A stretch of DNA of 64,000 bases from Phycisphaerae bacterium (GTDB lineage Bacteria > Planctomycetota > Phycisphaerae > UBA1845 > Fen-1342). The stretch lies in the NCBI GenBank assembly GCA_028277645.1, contig JANQFV010000035.1, positions 1 to 64,000 of the forward strand, read 5' to 3'. Below, one piece after another: positions 25,917 to 33,336 of the stretch. The notes beneath the pieces were generated by a model. That model was not told the origin of the DNA. It saw only the letters and a list, made by a program, of their open reading frames with translations, and made no database searches. The position numbers and the translations under genes are program-made. The first letter of the stretch is position 1; each line of letters opens with the position of its first letter.

Positions 25917-27197
25917 ATGCCAACCACCGGGTCGATCACCCGCCGAAAGTTTCTGACGCGCGCTATCGCCGCAACCGCCACACCATACGTGCTCAGTATT
26001 CCCGCCTGGGGTAAGCGCCCCCCGAGCGAACGGATCACTATGGGTATCATCGGCGTGGGCAATATGGGGGGCGGTCACGTCGACACGCTGATGAGCCACG
26101 ATGAAGTGCAGATCGTGGCGATCTGCGACGTCGATCGCGAAAAACGCGAATCGTACGCCCACGACGTTTCCGAGCACTACGCCGCCAACGCAGAATGGGC
26201 CGACTACGCCGGCATCGACACCTACAACGAGTACGAACACGTCCTGGAACGTGACGACATCGACGCGGTGCTGATCGCCGTCCCGGATCACTGGCACGCC
26301 GCGATCGCCATCGCCGCGTGTCGCGCGGGAAAGGACGTCTATTGCGAGAAGCCGCTGTCGCTGACAATTCACGAGGCCTGGGAGATGGTCCGCGCCGCGC
26401 GGCGGTACGACCGCGTGTTCCAGACGGGCAGCCAGCAGCGTTCGAGCTCGGAGTTTCACAAGGCCTGCTCGCTGGTGCGCAGCGGACGCATCGGCAGAAT
26501 CACCAAGGTGACCGTCAACATCGGCGAGCCCTCCTGGCCCAAGGTCCTGCCCAAGGAACCGATCCCCGACGGCTTCGACTGGGATCGCTGGCTCGGCCCT
26601 ACCCCCTGGTATCCCTACAACTTTGAACGCCGCAACGGCGACTACGGCGCCGGCTGGCGCTTCATCCGCGACACTTCCGGCGGCATGATGACCGATTGGG
26701 GGGCGCACCACTTCGACATCGCGCAGTGGGGGTTGGGCATGGACGGCTCGGGCCCGGTCGAGATCATCCCGCCGGTCGCTTCCGGTGATGACCCGCTCAC
26801 GTACATGTATGCCGACGGCACACCCGTCGTGCGCGCGTCGGACGCAAACGGCGTGCTGTTCACCGGCACCGACGGCCGTATCGAGGTAAATCGCGGACAT
26901 TTCCGCACCTGGCCCGAAGAGATCGGCCAGGAACCACTCGGCCCGGGTGACGTTCGCCTGTACGAAAGCCCCGGGCATCATCAGGACTTCATCAACTGCG
27001 TGCGCACGCGCCGCCGCCCGATCGCCGACGTTGAGATCGGTGCCAGCACGGTGACGGTCTGCCATCTGGGCAACATTGCCTGGTGGCTACGGCGGCCGAT
27101 TCGTTGGGACCCACAGAAGCGCGAGATTCTGAACGACGCCGAAGCCGGCCGATGGGTAGACCGCCCGCGTCGTGCCGCGTATCGCCTGCACGCTTAA
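25917..27197 (+). CDS. Tat-exported Gfo/Idh/MocA family oxidoreductase
   Basis: The 426-residue protein starts at ATG 25917 with GAGGAG seven bases before. The Tat signal is SITRRKFLTRAIAATATPYV, the nucleotide-binding motif MGIIGVGNMGGGHV, and the catalytic motif DVYCEKPLSLT. The C-terminal domain includes SGGMMTDWGAHHFDIAQWGL. It is followed 17 bases later by a second HEAT protein, repeating the Gfo-HEAT order of 13822-9869. It likely acts on a sugar derivative outside the cytoplasm. Confidence 0.93.
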   Translation: MPTTGSITRRKFLTRAIAATATPYVLSIPAWGKRPPSERITMGIIGVGNMGGGHVDTLMSHDEVQIVAICDVDREKRESYAHDVSEHYAANAEWADYAGIDTYNEYEHVLERDDIDAVLIAVPDHWHAAIAIAACRAGKDVYCEKPLSLTIHEAWEMVRAARRYDRVFQTGSQQRSSSEFHKACSLVRSGRIGRITKVTVNIGEPSWPKVLPKEPIPDGFDWDRWLGPTPWYPYNFERRNGDYGAGWRFIRDTSGGMMTDWGAHHFDIAQWGLGMDGSGPVEIIPPVASGDDPLTYMYADGTPVVRASDANGVLFTGTDGRIEVNRGHFRTWPEEIGQEPLGPGDVRLYESPGHHQDFINCVRTRRRPIADVEIGASTVTVCHLGNIAWWLRRPIRWDPQKREILNDAEAGRWVDRPRRAAYRLHA

Positions 27198-27214
27198 TCG
27201 GGAGAAGCTTTGAC

Positions 27215-29782
27215 ATGACGCGCCTACACATCGCAGCGCTTATTCTCGTTGCCGCTAGCGCATCGACCGCATTCGCGCAGAGCGATCCACTACCGGACTT
27301 TGATCTGATCGTCGCACAGCACGTAGCCCGACTCAGCACAGAAGATCCCGCCGACCGGCAGCGCGCCCAACTCGGCTTCGAGGGAATCTGCCTCAGTGCT
27401 GCCCGCCCCGGCGGCGAGGCGGAACGTCGCGGGCTCTGCGAGGCCATGCTCCTCCATCTGGGACCCGAAACGCCTCACGAGGCCCGTTACTGGCTGATTC
27501 GTATGCTCGAGCGCATCGGGCACGATGAGTCGGTTGATGCCCTGGCGAAGCTGTTTGCCGATCCGGATGAACGGGTGCGCGAGCTGGCGCGCCGTGCGCT
27601 CGAGGCCAATCCCTCCCCGGCCGCCGCCGAGCACCTGCGCAACTATCAGTCGATCACGTCCGCTACGCCGCTACGCGTCGCACTCATAAACTCGTTGGGC
27701 TCCCACCGTGACGCAACGAGCGTTGCACAGCTCGCGGACACAGCAGCCGCCAACGAACCGCAGGTCGCTCGCGCTGCCATCGCAGCCCTCGGCGAGATTG
27801 CCGATCCAGCCGCGCAGTCCGCCCTGATGACGCTGTTAGCCGATTCACCCTACCGCGAGTCGGTGGCGGCAGCGTTGTTGCGCGTCGCGGACAAACGTTT
27901 GACGGAAGGAAACAAAGACGAAGCGGCGAAGATTGCCAAGCAGGTGCTGCAGGCATCAACATCTGAGCTGTCACGCGTGGGGGCACTCAACGCCCTGGCT
28001 GCATCCAACGGGATCGCGGCCTTGCCCCTGCTCGAGGCAACGCTTGACGACGTTGCTGCCGAATTCCGCAACCGTGCCGCGGCGCTGCGCTTCATCGCCG
28101 AGTTACCGGGCTCGCAACCAACGACCGCGCTGACTCGACGACTGCCGGAACTCCCCCCCGAACTCCAGGTCGTCGCCATTCACTCGCTCGCTGAGCGCCG
28201 CGACACCGCAGCACGCGGACCGGTCATCGCCGCACTCGAGGCCAGCGACGACGAGCGCGTACGGCTCGCCGGACTGTGGTCACTGCGCCACCTCGGCGAC
28301 GATCAGGCAGTGGGCACGTTGTCGGCTATCGCGGCGGACTCGGACGGCGAAGAACAGCGTGTCGCGCGCGAGAGCCTGGCCCGTCTGGAGCACACGAACC
28401 TGGACGACGCCCTGATTACGGGCATGCGCGAACTCGCCCCGCAACAGCGTGTCGAGTGCATCCGCGCCCTGGAGACTCGGAGGTGCTTCGCCGCCACACC
28501 CGCGTTACTCAAGATTGCGCGGGATGGGCCGGAGGATGTGCGTGTGGCAGCGCTGGAAGCACTCTCCAGCCTGGGTGGTGACGCAACGATTTCCGAACTG
28601 CTGCAAATGCTCATGCAGAAGCTCCCGCGCGAAATCCGCTCGGCAGCCGAAGAATCTCTGTCCCGGCTCTGCGGCACGTCCGAACAACCGAGCGTCGCCA
28701 TGCAAACCCTCCTCGCAACCTGGGAGCCGGCCGGCGACGTAAGCCGCATATCGCTCATTCGCGTCATCGGTCGCCTGGGAGATGATGCGGGCCTGCCGCT
28801 GATTCGGACCGGACTGAATGCCGGTGATCAGGCAGTGAGTGATGCCGCTGTCCGCGCACTGGCCGATTGGCCGACGTCGACCGTTCTCGACGAGTTGTCC
28901 GTGCTGGCCCGCGATGCGGAATCGCAAACGCACAAAATTCTCGCATTGCGTGGGATGATCCGTCTGATTGAAAGTGCAACCGATCGCGATGCACAGGCCA
29001 AAATCGCGCTGTATCGCGAAGCGCTCTCGCTCACCGACCGGCCGGAGGAGATACGTCTCGCGCTGGCCGGACTTGGCCGCCTGCGCGAAGAAGCAGCAAT
29101 CCGCTTGATCGAGAACTACCTCGACGACGAAGCCGTCGGCAACGAAGCTGGCGCCGCCTTCCTGCAGGCCGTGCGTGCTTTTGCGGTCATCGACACCCCG
29201 GCGGCGCGCAGTGCATTCGACACGACGGCGCCGCATCTCGGCGAACAACTTCAGCCGACCATCGATGAGACGCGCGCGTTCTTCACGGCACTTCAGGGCA
29301 ACATCACCCAGTGGGAGTACGCCGGACCGTACACGGTGGAAGGCGAGAAATGGTCCAAGGTCTACGACATGACGTTCGCGCCGGACAAACCCACCGAGCA
29401 CCCGACTGCGGGCTGGCGTCCCCTCAAGCCGACCAATCTGGACGAGCCTTGGAGCTTCGATCTGACCAGCATCGACACCGGCAGCGACCGCTGCATTTAC
29501 GCGCGCACTTCAATCTGGTCGGTCGACGAGCGACCCGCGAAGTTGCTGATCGGAAGCGACGACGCCGTGCGCGTTCTGCTCAACGGCGAGGCCGTGTACG
29601 AGTCCAAGGGAATCCGTGGACACAGCCCGCTCGGGGACGAGGTGCCGATCACACTCACGGCCGGCCGCAACTACCTGCTGCTAAAGGTTGTGCAGGCCTC
29701 CGGCGGCTGGGCGTTCTCCTGCGGTGTTCGCGACGAAGACGGCGCGATCATCGATGGTCTGATCTTCGAGCCCCCGCAGTAG
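27215..29782 (+). CDS. Exported HEAT-repeat protein with C-terminal carbohydrate-binding-like domain (paralogue)
   Basis: The 855-residue protein starts at ATG 27215 with GGGAGA upstream and a signal peptide (LHIAALILVAASASTAFAQ). Residues about 40-690 are HEAT/armadillo-type repeats. The C-terminal 165 residues start WEYAGPYTVEGE and include KLLIGSDDAVRVLLNGEAVY and GRNYLLLKVVQASGGWAFSC. They align by eye with the end of the protein at 9869-12523 (GSDD, V-x-LN-x-E, LLLKV, GGW in the same order). It is probably co-transcribed with the preceding oxidoreductase gene. Confidence 0.87.
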   Translation: MTRLHIAALILVAASASTAFAQSDPLPDFDLIVAQHVARLSTEDPADRQRAQLGFEGICLSAARPGGEAERRGLCEAMLLHLGPETPHEARYWLIRMLERIGHDESVDALAKLFADPDERVRELARRALEANPSPAAAEHLRNYQSITSATPLRVALINSLGSHRDATSVAQLADTAAANEPQVARAAIAALGEIADPAAQSALMTLLADSPYRESVAAALLRVADKRLTEGNKDEAAKIAKQVLQASTSELSRVGALNALAASNGIAALPLLEATLDDVAAEFRNRAAALRFIAELPGSQPTTALTRRLPELPPELQVVAIHSLAERRDTAARGPVIAALEASDDERVRLAGLWSLRHLGDDQAVGTLSAIAADSDGEEQRVARESLARLEHTNLDDALITGMRELAPQQRVECIRALETRRCFAATPALLKIARDGPEDVRVAALEALSSLGGDATISELLQMLMQKLPREIRSAAEESLSRLCGTSEQPSVAMQTLLATWEPAGDVSRISLIRVIGRLGDDAGLPLIRTGLNAGDQAVSDAAVRALADWPTSTVLDELSVLARDAESQTHKILALRGMIRLIESATDRDAQAKIALYREALSLTDRPEEIRLALAGLGRLREEAAIRLIENYLDDEAVGNEAGAAFLQAVRAFAVIDTPAARSAFDTTAPHLGEQLQPTIDETRAFFTALQGNITQWEYAGPYTVEGEKWSKVYDMTFAPDKPTEHPTAGWRPLKPTNLDEPWSFDLTSIDTGSDRCIYARTSIWSVDERPAKLLIGSDDAVRVLLNGEAVYESKGIRGHSPLGDEVPITLTAGRNYLLLKVVQASGGWAFSCGVRDEDGAIIDGLIFEPPQ

Positions 29783-29798
29783 CCTGCGTAGCGGCCGC

Positions 29799-30974
29799 CT
29801 AGTCCCCCAACGTGATATTCCGCCCATCTTCGCCCGGCTCGAAGAAATGGACGCGATCCATGTCCACCTGTAACGCCAACGCGGCCCCCTCTTCCACACG
29901 CGGGCGCCCCTCAACGCGACAGATGATCTGCGGATGATCCGGCGTACTCACGTAGATATCCGTGCGATCACCAAGCGGCTCAACCACGGTGATCTGCGAA
30001 CTCATCCGACAGTTCTCTGATCCATCCGTCTGCAAGTGCAGCATCTCCGGACGGATGCCAAGCGTCACGTCGCGCCCTTCGAACGGCTTCAGCAACGGCT
30101 CGTGCCGCGTGCTGATCGCCAGCCTGTTGCTGCCATCCGCAAAAAACAGACCGCCACTTTCACGAACGACACGTCCGCCCAGGAAATTCATCGGCGGCGT
30201 GCCCACGAAGCCCGCCACAAAGCGGTTCGTAGGCCGCTCGTACACATCGTACGGCGTTGCACACTGGTGGATGATCCCGTCCTTCATCACGACAACGCGA
30301 TCACCCAACGTCATCGCCTCTTCCTGATCGTGTGTGACGTAGATTGTCGTCGTCTGCACCTGGCGGTGCAGGCGCTTGAGCTCCGCCCGCATGCCGATGC
30401 GCAGCTTGGCATCGAGATTGGACAGCGGCTCATCGAACAGGAACGCCTTGGGTTTGCGCACGATCGCGCGGCCCACCGCAACGCGCTGCCGCTGTCCGCC
30501 GGACAGGGCGCGCGGGCGACGGTGTAACAGGTCCTGTATCCCCAGAATCGCCGCGGCTTCCTGCACGCGGGCATCGATCTCACGCCGCTCTTCGCGGGCC
30601 CGCTTCCACTTGCCGTGCGCGACCACAAATCCCAGCGTGTTGTCCCAGGCTCCGTGCTGACGACGCAGCAACAATCCGAACGCCATATTCTTGTACACCG
30701 TCATGTGCGGGTACAGGGCGTAGTTCTGAAACACCATCGCGATGTCGCGATCCTTCGGCGCGATGCCGTTGACTACGCGCTCGCCGATCCGGATCGTTCC
30801 GTCGGTGATGTCCTCCAGCCCGGCCACCATGCGCAGTGTCGTGCTCTTGCCGCAGCCCGAGGGCCCCACCAGCACGACGAACTCCCGATCGTTGATCTCC
30901 AGCGAGACACAGTCGACGGCTTTGACGTCGCCGGGGTACATCTTCGTTACATCGGTCAGAACCACTTCTGCCAT
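29799..30974 (-). CDS. ugpC: Sugar ABC transporter ATP-binding subunit (UgpC/MalK type)
   Basis: The 391-residue protein carries Walker A GPSGCGKSTT, Q-loop VFQNYALYPHMTVY, signature LSGGQRQRVAVGRAI, Walker B AFLFDEPLSNLDAKL, H-loop VTHDQEEAMTLG and a C-terminal TOBE/regulatory domain as in MalK. Between the Q-loop helix and the signature it holds about 25 extra residues (LRRQHGAWDNTLGFVVAHGK) where relatives have a short helix. Permease and binding-protein genes are absent nearby, so it may serve several sugar importers, as known for MsiK-type ATPases. A good promoter lies at 31015-31043. Confidence 0.9.
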   Translation of the reverse strand: MAEVVLTDVTKMYPGDVKAVDCVSLEINDREFVVLVGPSGCGKSTTLRMVAGLEDITDGTIRIGERVVNGIAPKDRDIAMVFQNYALYPHMTVYKNMAFGLLLRRQHGAWDNTLGFVVAHGKWKRAREERREIDARVQEAAAILGIQDLLHRRPRALSGGQRQRVAVGRAIVRKPKAFLFDEPLSNLDAKLRIGMRAELKRLHRQVQTTTIYVTHDQEEAMTLGDRVVVMKDGIIHQCATPYDVYERPTNRFVAGFVGTPPMNFLGGRVVRESGGLFFADGSNRLAISTRHEPLLKPFEGRDVTLGIRPEMLHLQTDGSENCRMSSQITVVEPLGDRTDIYVSTPDHPQIICRVEGRPRVEEGAALALQVDMDRVHFFEPGEDGRNITLGD

Positions 30975-31014
30975 AGCAACCTCGCGAACGGGGGCATTGC
31001 GGCGTATTCAGCCC

Positions 31015-31043
31015 AATATATGGACTCGCCGCGGACCGGGCAA
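31015..31043 (-). promoter_or_regulatory. Sigma70-type promoter for the ABC ATPase gene
   Basis: On the minus strand TTGCCC (31043-31038), a 17-base spacer and TATATT (31020-31015) lead to a start about 33 bases before the ATG at 30974. The spacing is ideal, with 4/6 and 5/6 consensus matches. Confidence 0.55.
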
Positions 31044-31220
31044 GCAACGCCCGCGTACCCGCGCAATCCGCAGATTCTGCTTGCCGCGCCGCTCTTCGAT
31101 TTGAAAACTTCCCACGAACCCGCTGACGACGGCGTTCCGCCGAGCGACCCGAAGTCGCTGAACTACGCGCACATCCGCCCTTGATGACGCCGCAGGCGAG
31201 TTCTACATCCGTCGCATCGG

Positions 31221-31250
31221 GGTGGACGGCTGTCTGGCACAGCCGCCACC
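31221..31250. repeat. Intergenic hairpin element
   Basis: GGTGG, one unpaired A, then CGGCTGT (31227-31233), a 5-base loop CTGGC, then ACAGCCG and CCACC. The result is a 12-pair stem with one bulge. It lies between divergent genes, so it is not an obvious terminator. The shape suggests a dispersed palindromic repeat. Confidence 0.55.
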
Positions 31251-31386
31251 CACCTTTCCTCTACGCCCCCCAAGCCGTCCCGCTGGACACGCGCCCTGAC
31301 GCGCCTACACTTCGGCCAGACCGGCAACCGGTTGGTTGCCCGTCCGAACAGATGCTGTCCCGAACTCGCAATGAGGCCAAACCAGC

Positions 31387-31698
31387 ATGCCCGAAACAAC
31401 AATCATGTGTGCCAAGCTCCGCAAGGAGCTGCCCGCGTTGGACGAGAACAGCCCCGAAGGATCGCAGGCCCTGAAGATGGCGCTCCTGCTCGGCGGCCCC
31501 GATCTTCAGGAACGCGTCCGCAAGCACGTCTCCGCCGACGCCTGGAGCCTCTGGAAAGACCGCATGATGATGGTCATCAACGAGTACCGCCTCGACCCGA
31601 CCTCCGACGCGTCAAATCCAATCCTGCTCGAACACATGGAGCTGTTTCTGTTCGGCGACGCGCCGGAGATCCCCAACTACAAACCGCCGGAGAAGTAG
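31387..31698 (+). CDS. yggX: Fe(2+)-trafficking protein, YggX family
   Basis: The 103-residue protein matches YggX in its C-terminal two thirds: VSADAWSLWKDRMMMVINEY, LLEHMELFLFG and a final NYKPPEK tail. The conserved Cys near the N terminus is Cys8 (TIMCAKL). YggX protects Fe-S enzymes from oxidative damage and moves iron in the cytoplasm. It is slightly longer than the usual 90 residues because of an insertion after the first strand (about 20-40, ENSPEGSQALKMALLLGG). The gene stands alone, convergent with thpR across a strong hairpin. Confidence 0.85.
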   Translation: MPETTIMCAKLRKELPALDENSPEGSQALKMALLLGGPDLQERVRKHVSADAWSLWKDRMMMVINEYRLDPTSDASNPILLEHMELFLFGDAPEIPNYKPPEK

Positions 31699-31718
31699 CG
31701 GTGTCTTGCGGTGCCGGG

Positions 31719-31744
31719 GTGCCACTGCCCGAGAGCAGTGGCAC
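31719..31744. repeat. Perfect 10-bp-stem hairpin between convergent genes, probable bidirectional terminator
   Basis: GTGCCACTGC (31719-31728), loop CCGAGA and GCAGTGGCAC (31735-31744) pair without mismatch. It sits between the stops of yggX (31698) and thpR (31759), so it could end both transcripts. The GTGCCACTGC arm looks like a dispersed planctomycete palindrome. Confidence 0.6.
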
Positions 31745-31758
31745 AAGGGGGGACCAGA

Positions 31759-32319
31759 TCACGCCCCCAGCGGCAGCCGGGCCAACGCGCGATAACGCGC
31801 GCCGCCGGGGGCCAGAATGCTCTCGAATACGACAACTTCGTGGACTTCCATCTCTGGCGTTTCCGGGAGCTCGGTCGATTCGAGCACCTGGCGCAACACG
31901 TTGCCGCTCGCGGTCGATCGGCTGCGGCCCAGTGTGATATGGGGCGTGAACGCCCGCGTCTCCGGTTTGAAGTTCAGCTCCGCCAGCAGCGGGTCGACCA
32001 GCTTCACCCACCGCCGACATCCCTCCTGTGGATCGTCGACGCCGCACCAGAGCACGCGTGGGTTGCGCGGCGCCGGGAAGCAACCCAATCCGGTCACGCG
32101 CAGTGAGAACGGCTCCACACCAGCGCACGCCTGCCCGGCCGCCACGCAGACGTCGGGCAGCGTCGCGTCATCGACTTCGCCGAGGAACTTGAGCGTGAGG
32201 TGTAGTTGCTGGTCCGAGCACCAGCGCACGTCACCGGCCGCCGGCATGTCGTTGCGCAACATGCGCGACAACGGCCGTTTGATCTCGGGATTCAGCTCAA
32301 TCGCGATGAAGGTGCGCAC
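31759..32319 (-). CDS. thpR: RNA 2',3'-cyclic phosphodiesterase (2H phosphoesterase, ThpR)
   Basis: The 186-residue protein starts with GTG at 32319 and has GGAGG nine bases upstream. Both catalytic HxTx motifs of the 2H family are present: HLTL at residues 40-43 and HITL at 127-130. The N terminus MRTFIAIELNPEIK is typical of the LigT/ThpR group, which hydrolyses 2',3'-cyclic phosphate on RNA. It follows the pfkB-type kinase by 27 bases and ends the minus-strand run starting near tsaD. Confidence 0.92.
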   Translation of the reverse strand: MRTFIAIELNPEIKRPLSRMLRNDMPAAGDVRWCSDQQLHLTLKFLGEVDDATLPDVCVAAGQACAGVEPFSLRVTGLGCFPAPRNPRVLWCGVDDPQEGCRRWVKLVDPLLAELNFKPETRAFTPHITLGRSRSTASGNVLRQVLESTELPETPEMEVHEVVVFESILAPGGARYRALARLPLGA

Positions 32320-32346
32320 AGCTTACCGCCTCCGACTCGTGTACGG

Positions 32347-33255
32347 CTATTCGAACCGGCTCATCTCGCGCAGCTCTGCCAGTCGTGCTTCCACGTCCGC
32401 CGGCGTCACGCGGCTCAGCGCCTCGACCGAGAACGACTCGAGCACCAGCGATCCGACCACGGAGCCGCGTGCCATGGCGGACCGCAACGAATCACGGCTC
32501 GCCGGCGCCCCCGTCGCCGCCAGATAGCCCAGCGTTCCGCCGGCAAAGCTGTCTCCACAGCCGGTCGGATCGACGACCTTCTCGGTCGGGTACGGCGGCA
32601 TGATGAACAGGTCATCCTGTGAAACCAACAACGACCCGTGCTCGCCCTTCTTGATGATCACGAACCGCGGCCCCATCTTGAGAATCTCGCGGCCGGCAGT
32701 GACCAGGTTGGTCTTGTCCGTCAGCAGGCGCGCCTCGCCCTCGTTCAGCACCAGTCCGTGTACAGCGCCCAGCGTCTTACGCAGCTCTTCCGGCTCGTTC
32801 TCGATCCACAGGTTCATCGTGTCGCAGACGATCAGGTCGGCCGCAGACAATTGCCCCGCGAACTCGCGTTGCAGTGTCGGGTGTGTGTTCGCCAGGAACA
32901 CGATCCGACTGTCACGAAACGCCTGCGGAATCGTCGCGCCGCGTTCAGCGAGCACGTTTAACTGGACGTCGACAGTCTCAGCCTCGTTCATCGCGCCGGC
33001 ATATCGCCCGTGCCACCGAAACGTCTTGCTCCCCGCGCGCACCTCCACGCCGCGCGTGTCAATCCGCTTTGCCTGCAGCGGCTCGAGCAGGCTCATGTCG
33101 AAGTCTTCGCCAACCACGCCGGCAATGCGCACTTCCGTGAACAGGGACGCCGCCAGGGCGAAGTAGACCGCTGATCCCCCGAGAGACTCGTCCGCCCGTC
33201 CAAGCGGCGTTTCCACGGTATCCAGCGCGATAGACCCGGTTACGAGCAACGACAT
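32347..33255 (-). CDS. PfkB-family carbohydrate/nucleoside kinase
   Basis: The 302-residue protein has the ribokinase fold: an N-terminal region with ESLGGSAVYFALAASLF and the C-terminal signature VVDPTGCGDSFAGGTLGYLA. That signature includes the anion-hole GCGD and the catalytic Asp, where most relatives have TGAGD. GLVLNEGEARLLT matches the usual N-x-x-E metal-site motif. The substrate is not evident; sugar, adenosine or an inositol-like compound are all possible. It lies 81 bases after the membrane protein gene and 27 before thpR. Confidence 0.9.
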   Translation of the reverse strand: MSLLVTGSIALDTVETPLGRADESLGGSAVYFALAASLFTEVRIAGVVGEDFDMSLLEPLQAKRIDTRGVEVRAGSKTFRWHGRYAGAMNEAETVDVQLNVLAERGATIPQAFRDSRIVFLANTHPTLQREFAGQLSAADLIVCDTMNLWIENEPEELRKTLGAVHGLVLNEGEARLLTDKTNLVTAGREILKMGPRFVIIKKGEHGSLLVSQDDLFIMPPYPTEKVVDPTGCGDSFAGGTLGYLAATGAPASRDSLRSAMARGSVVGSLVLESFSVEALSRVTPADVEARLAELREMSRFE

Positions 33256-33336
33256 GATCTCTCCAGTCTGCGTCGGTTCTATTCAATCCCTGCGCCCCCT
33301 AGCCACCGAGAGCGTAACGGAGGTCGCCGGCCCCCG

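Larger units (their letters stand above)
30975..31386. other. 412-bp divergent intergenic region
   Basis: It contains the candidate ABC ATPase promoter (31015-31043) and a long hairpin (31221-31250). No gene is supported on either strand. Confidence 0.6.

Noticed and set aside
25752-27065. 437-codon minus-strand frame opposite the second Gfo/Idh/MocA gene
   Set aside because: Same reason: low-complexity antisense product, while the plus strand has all expected motifs.
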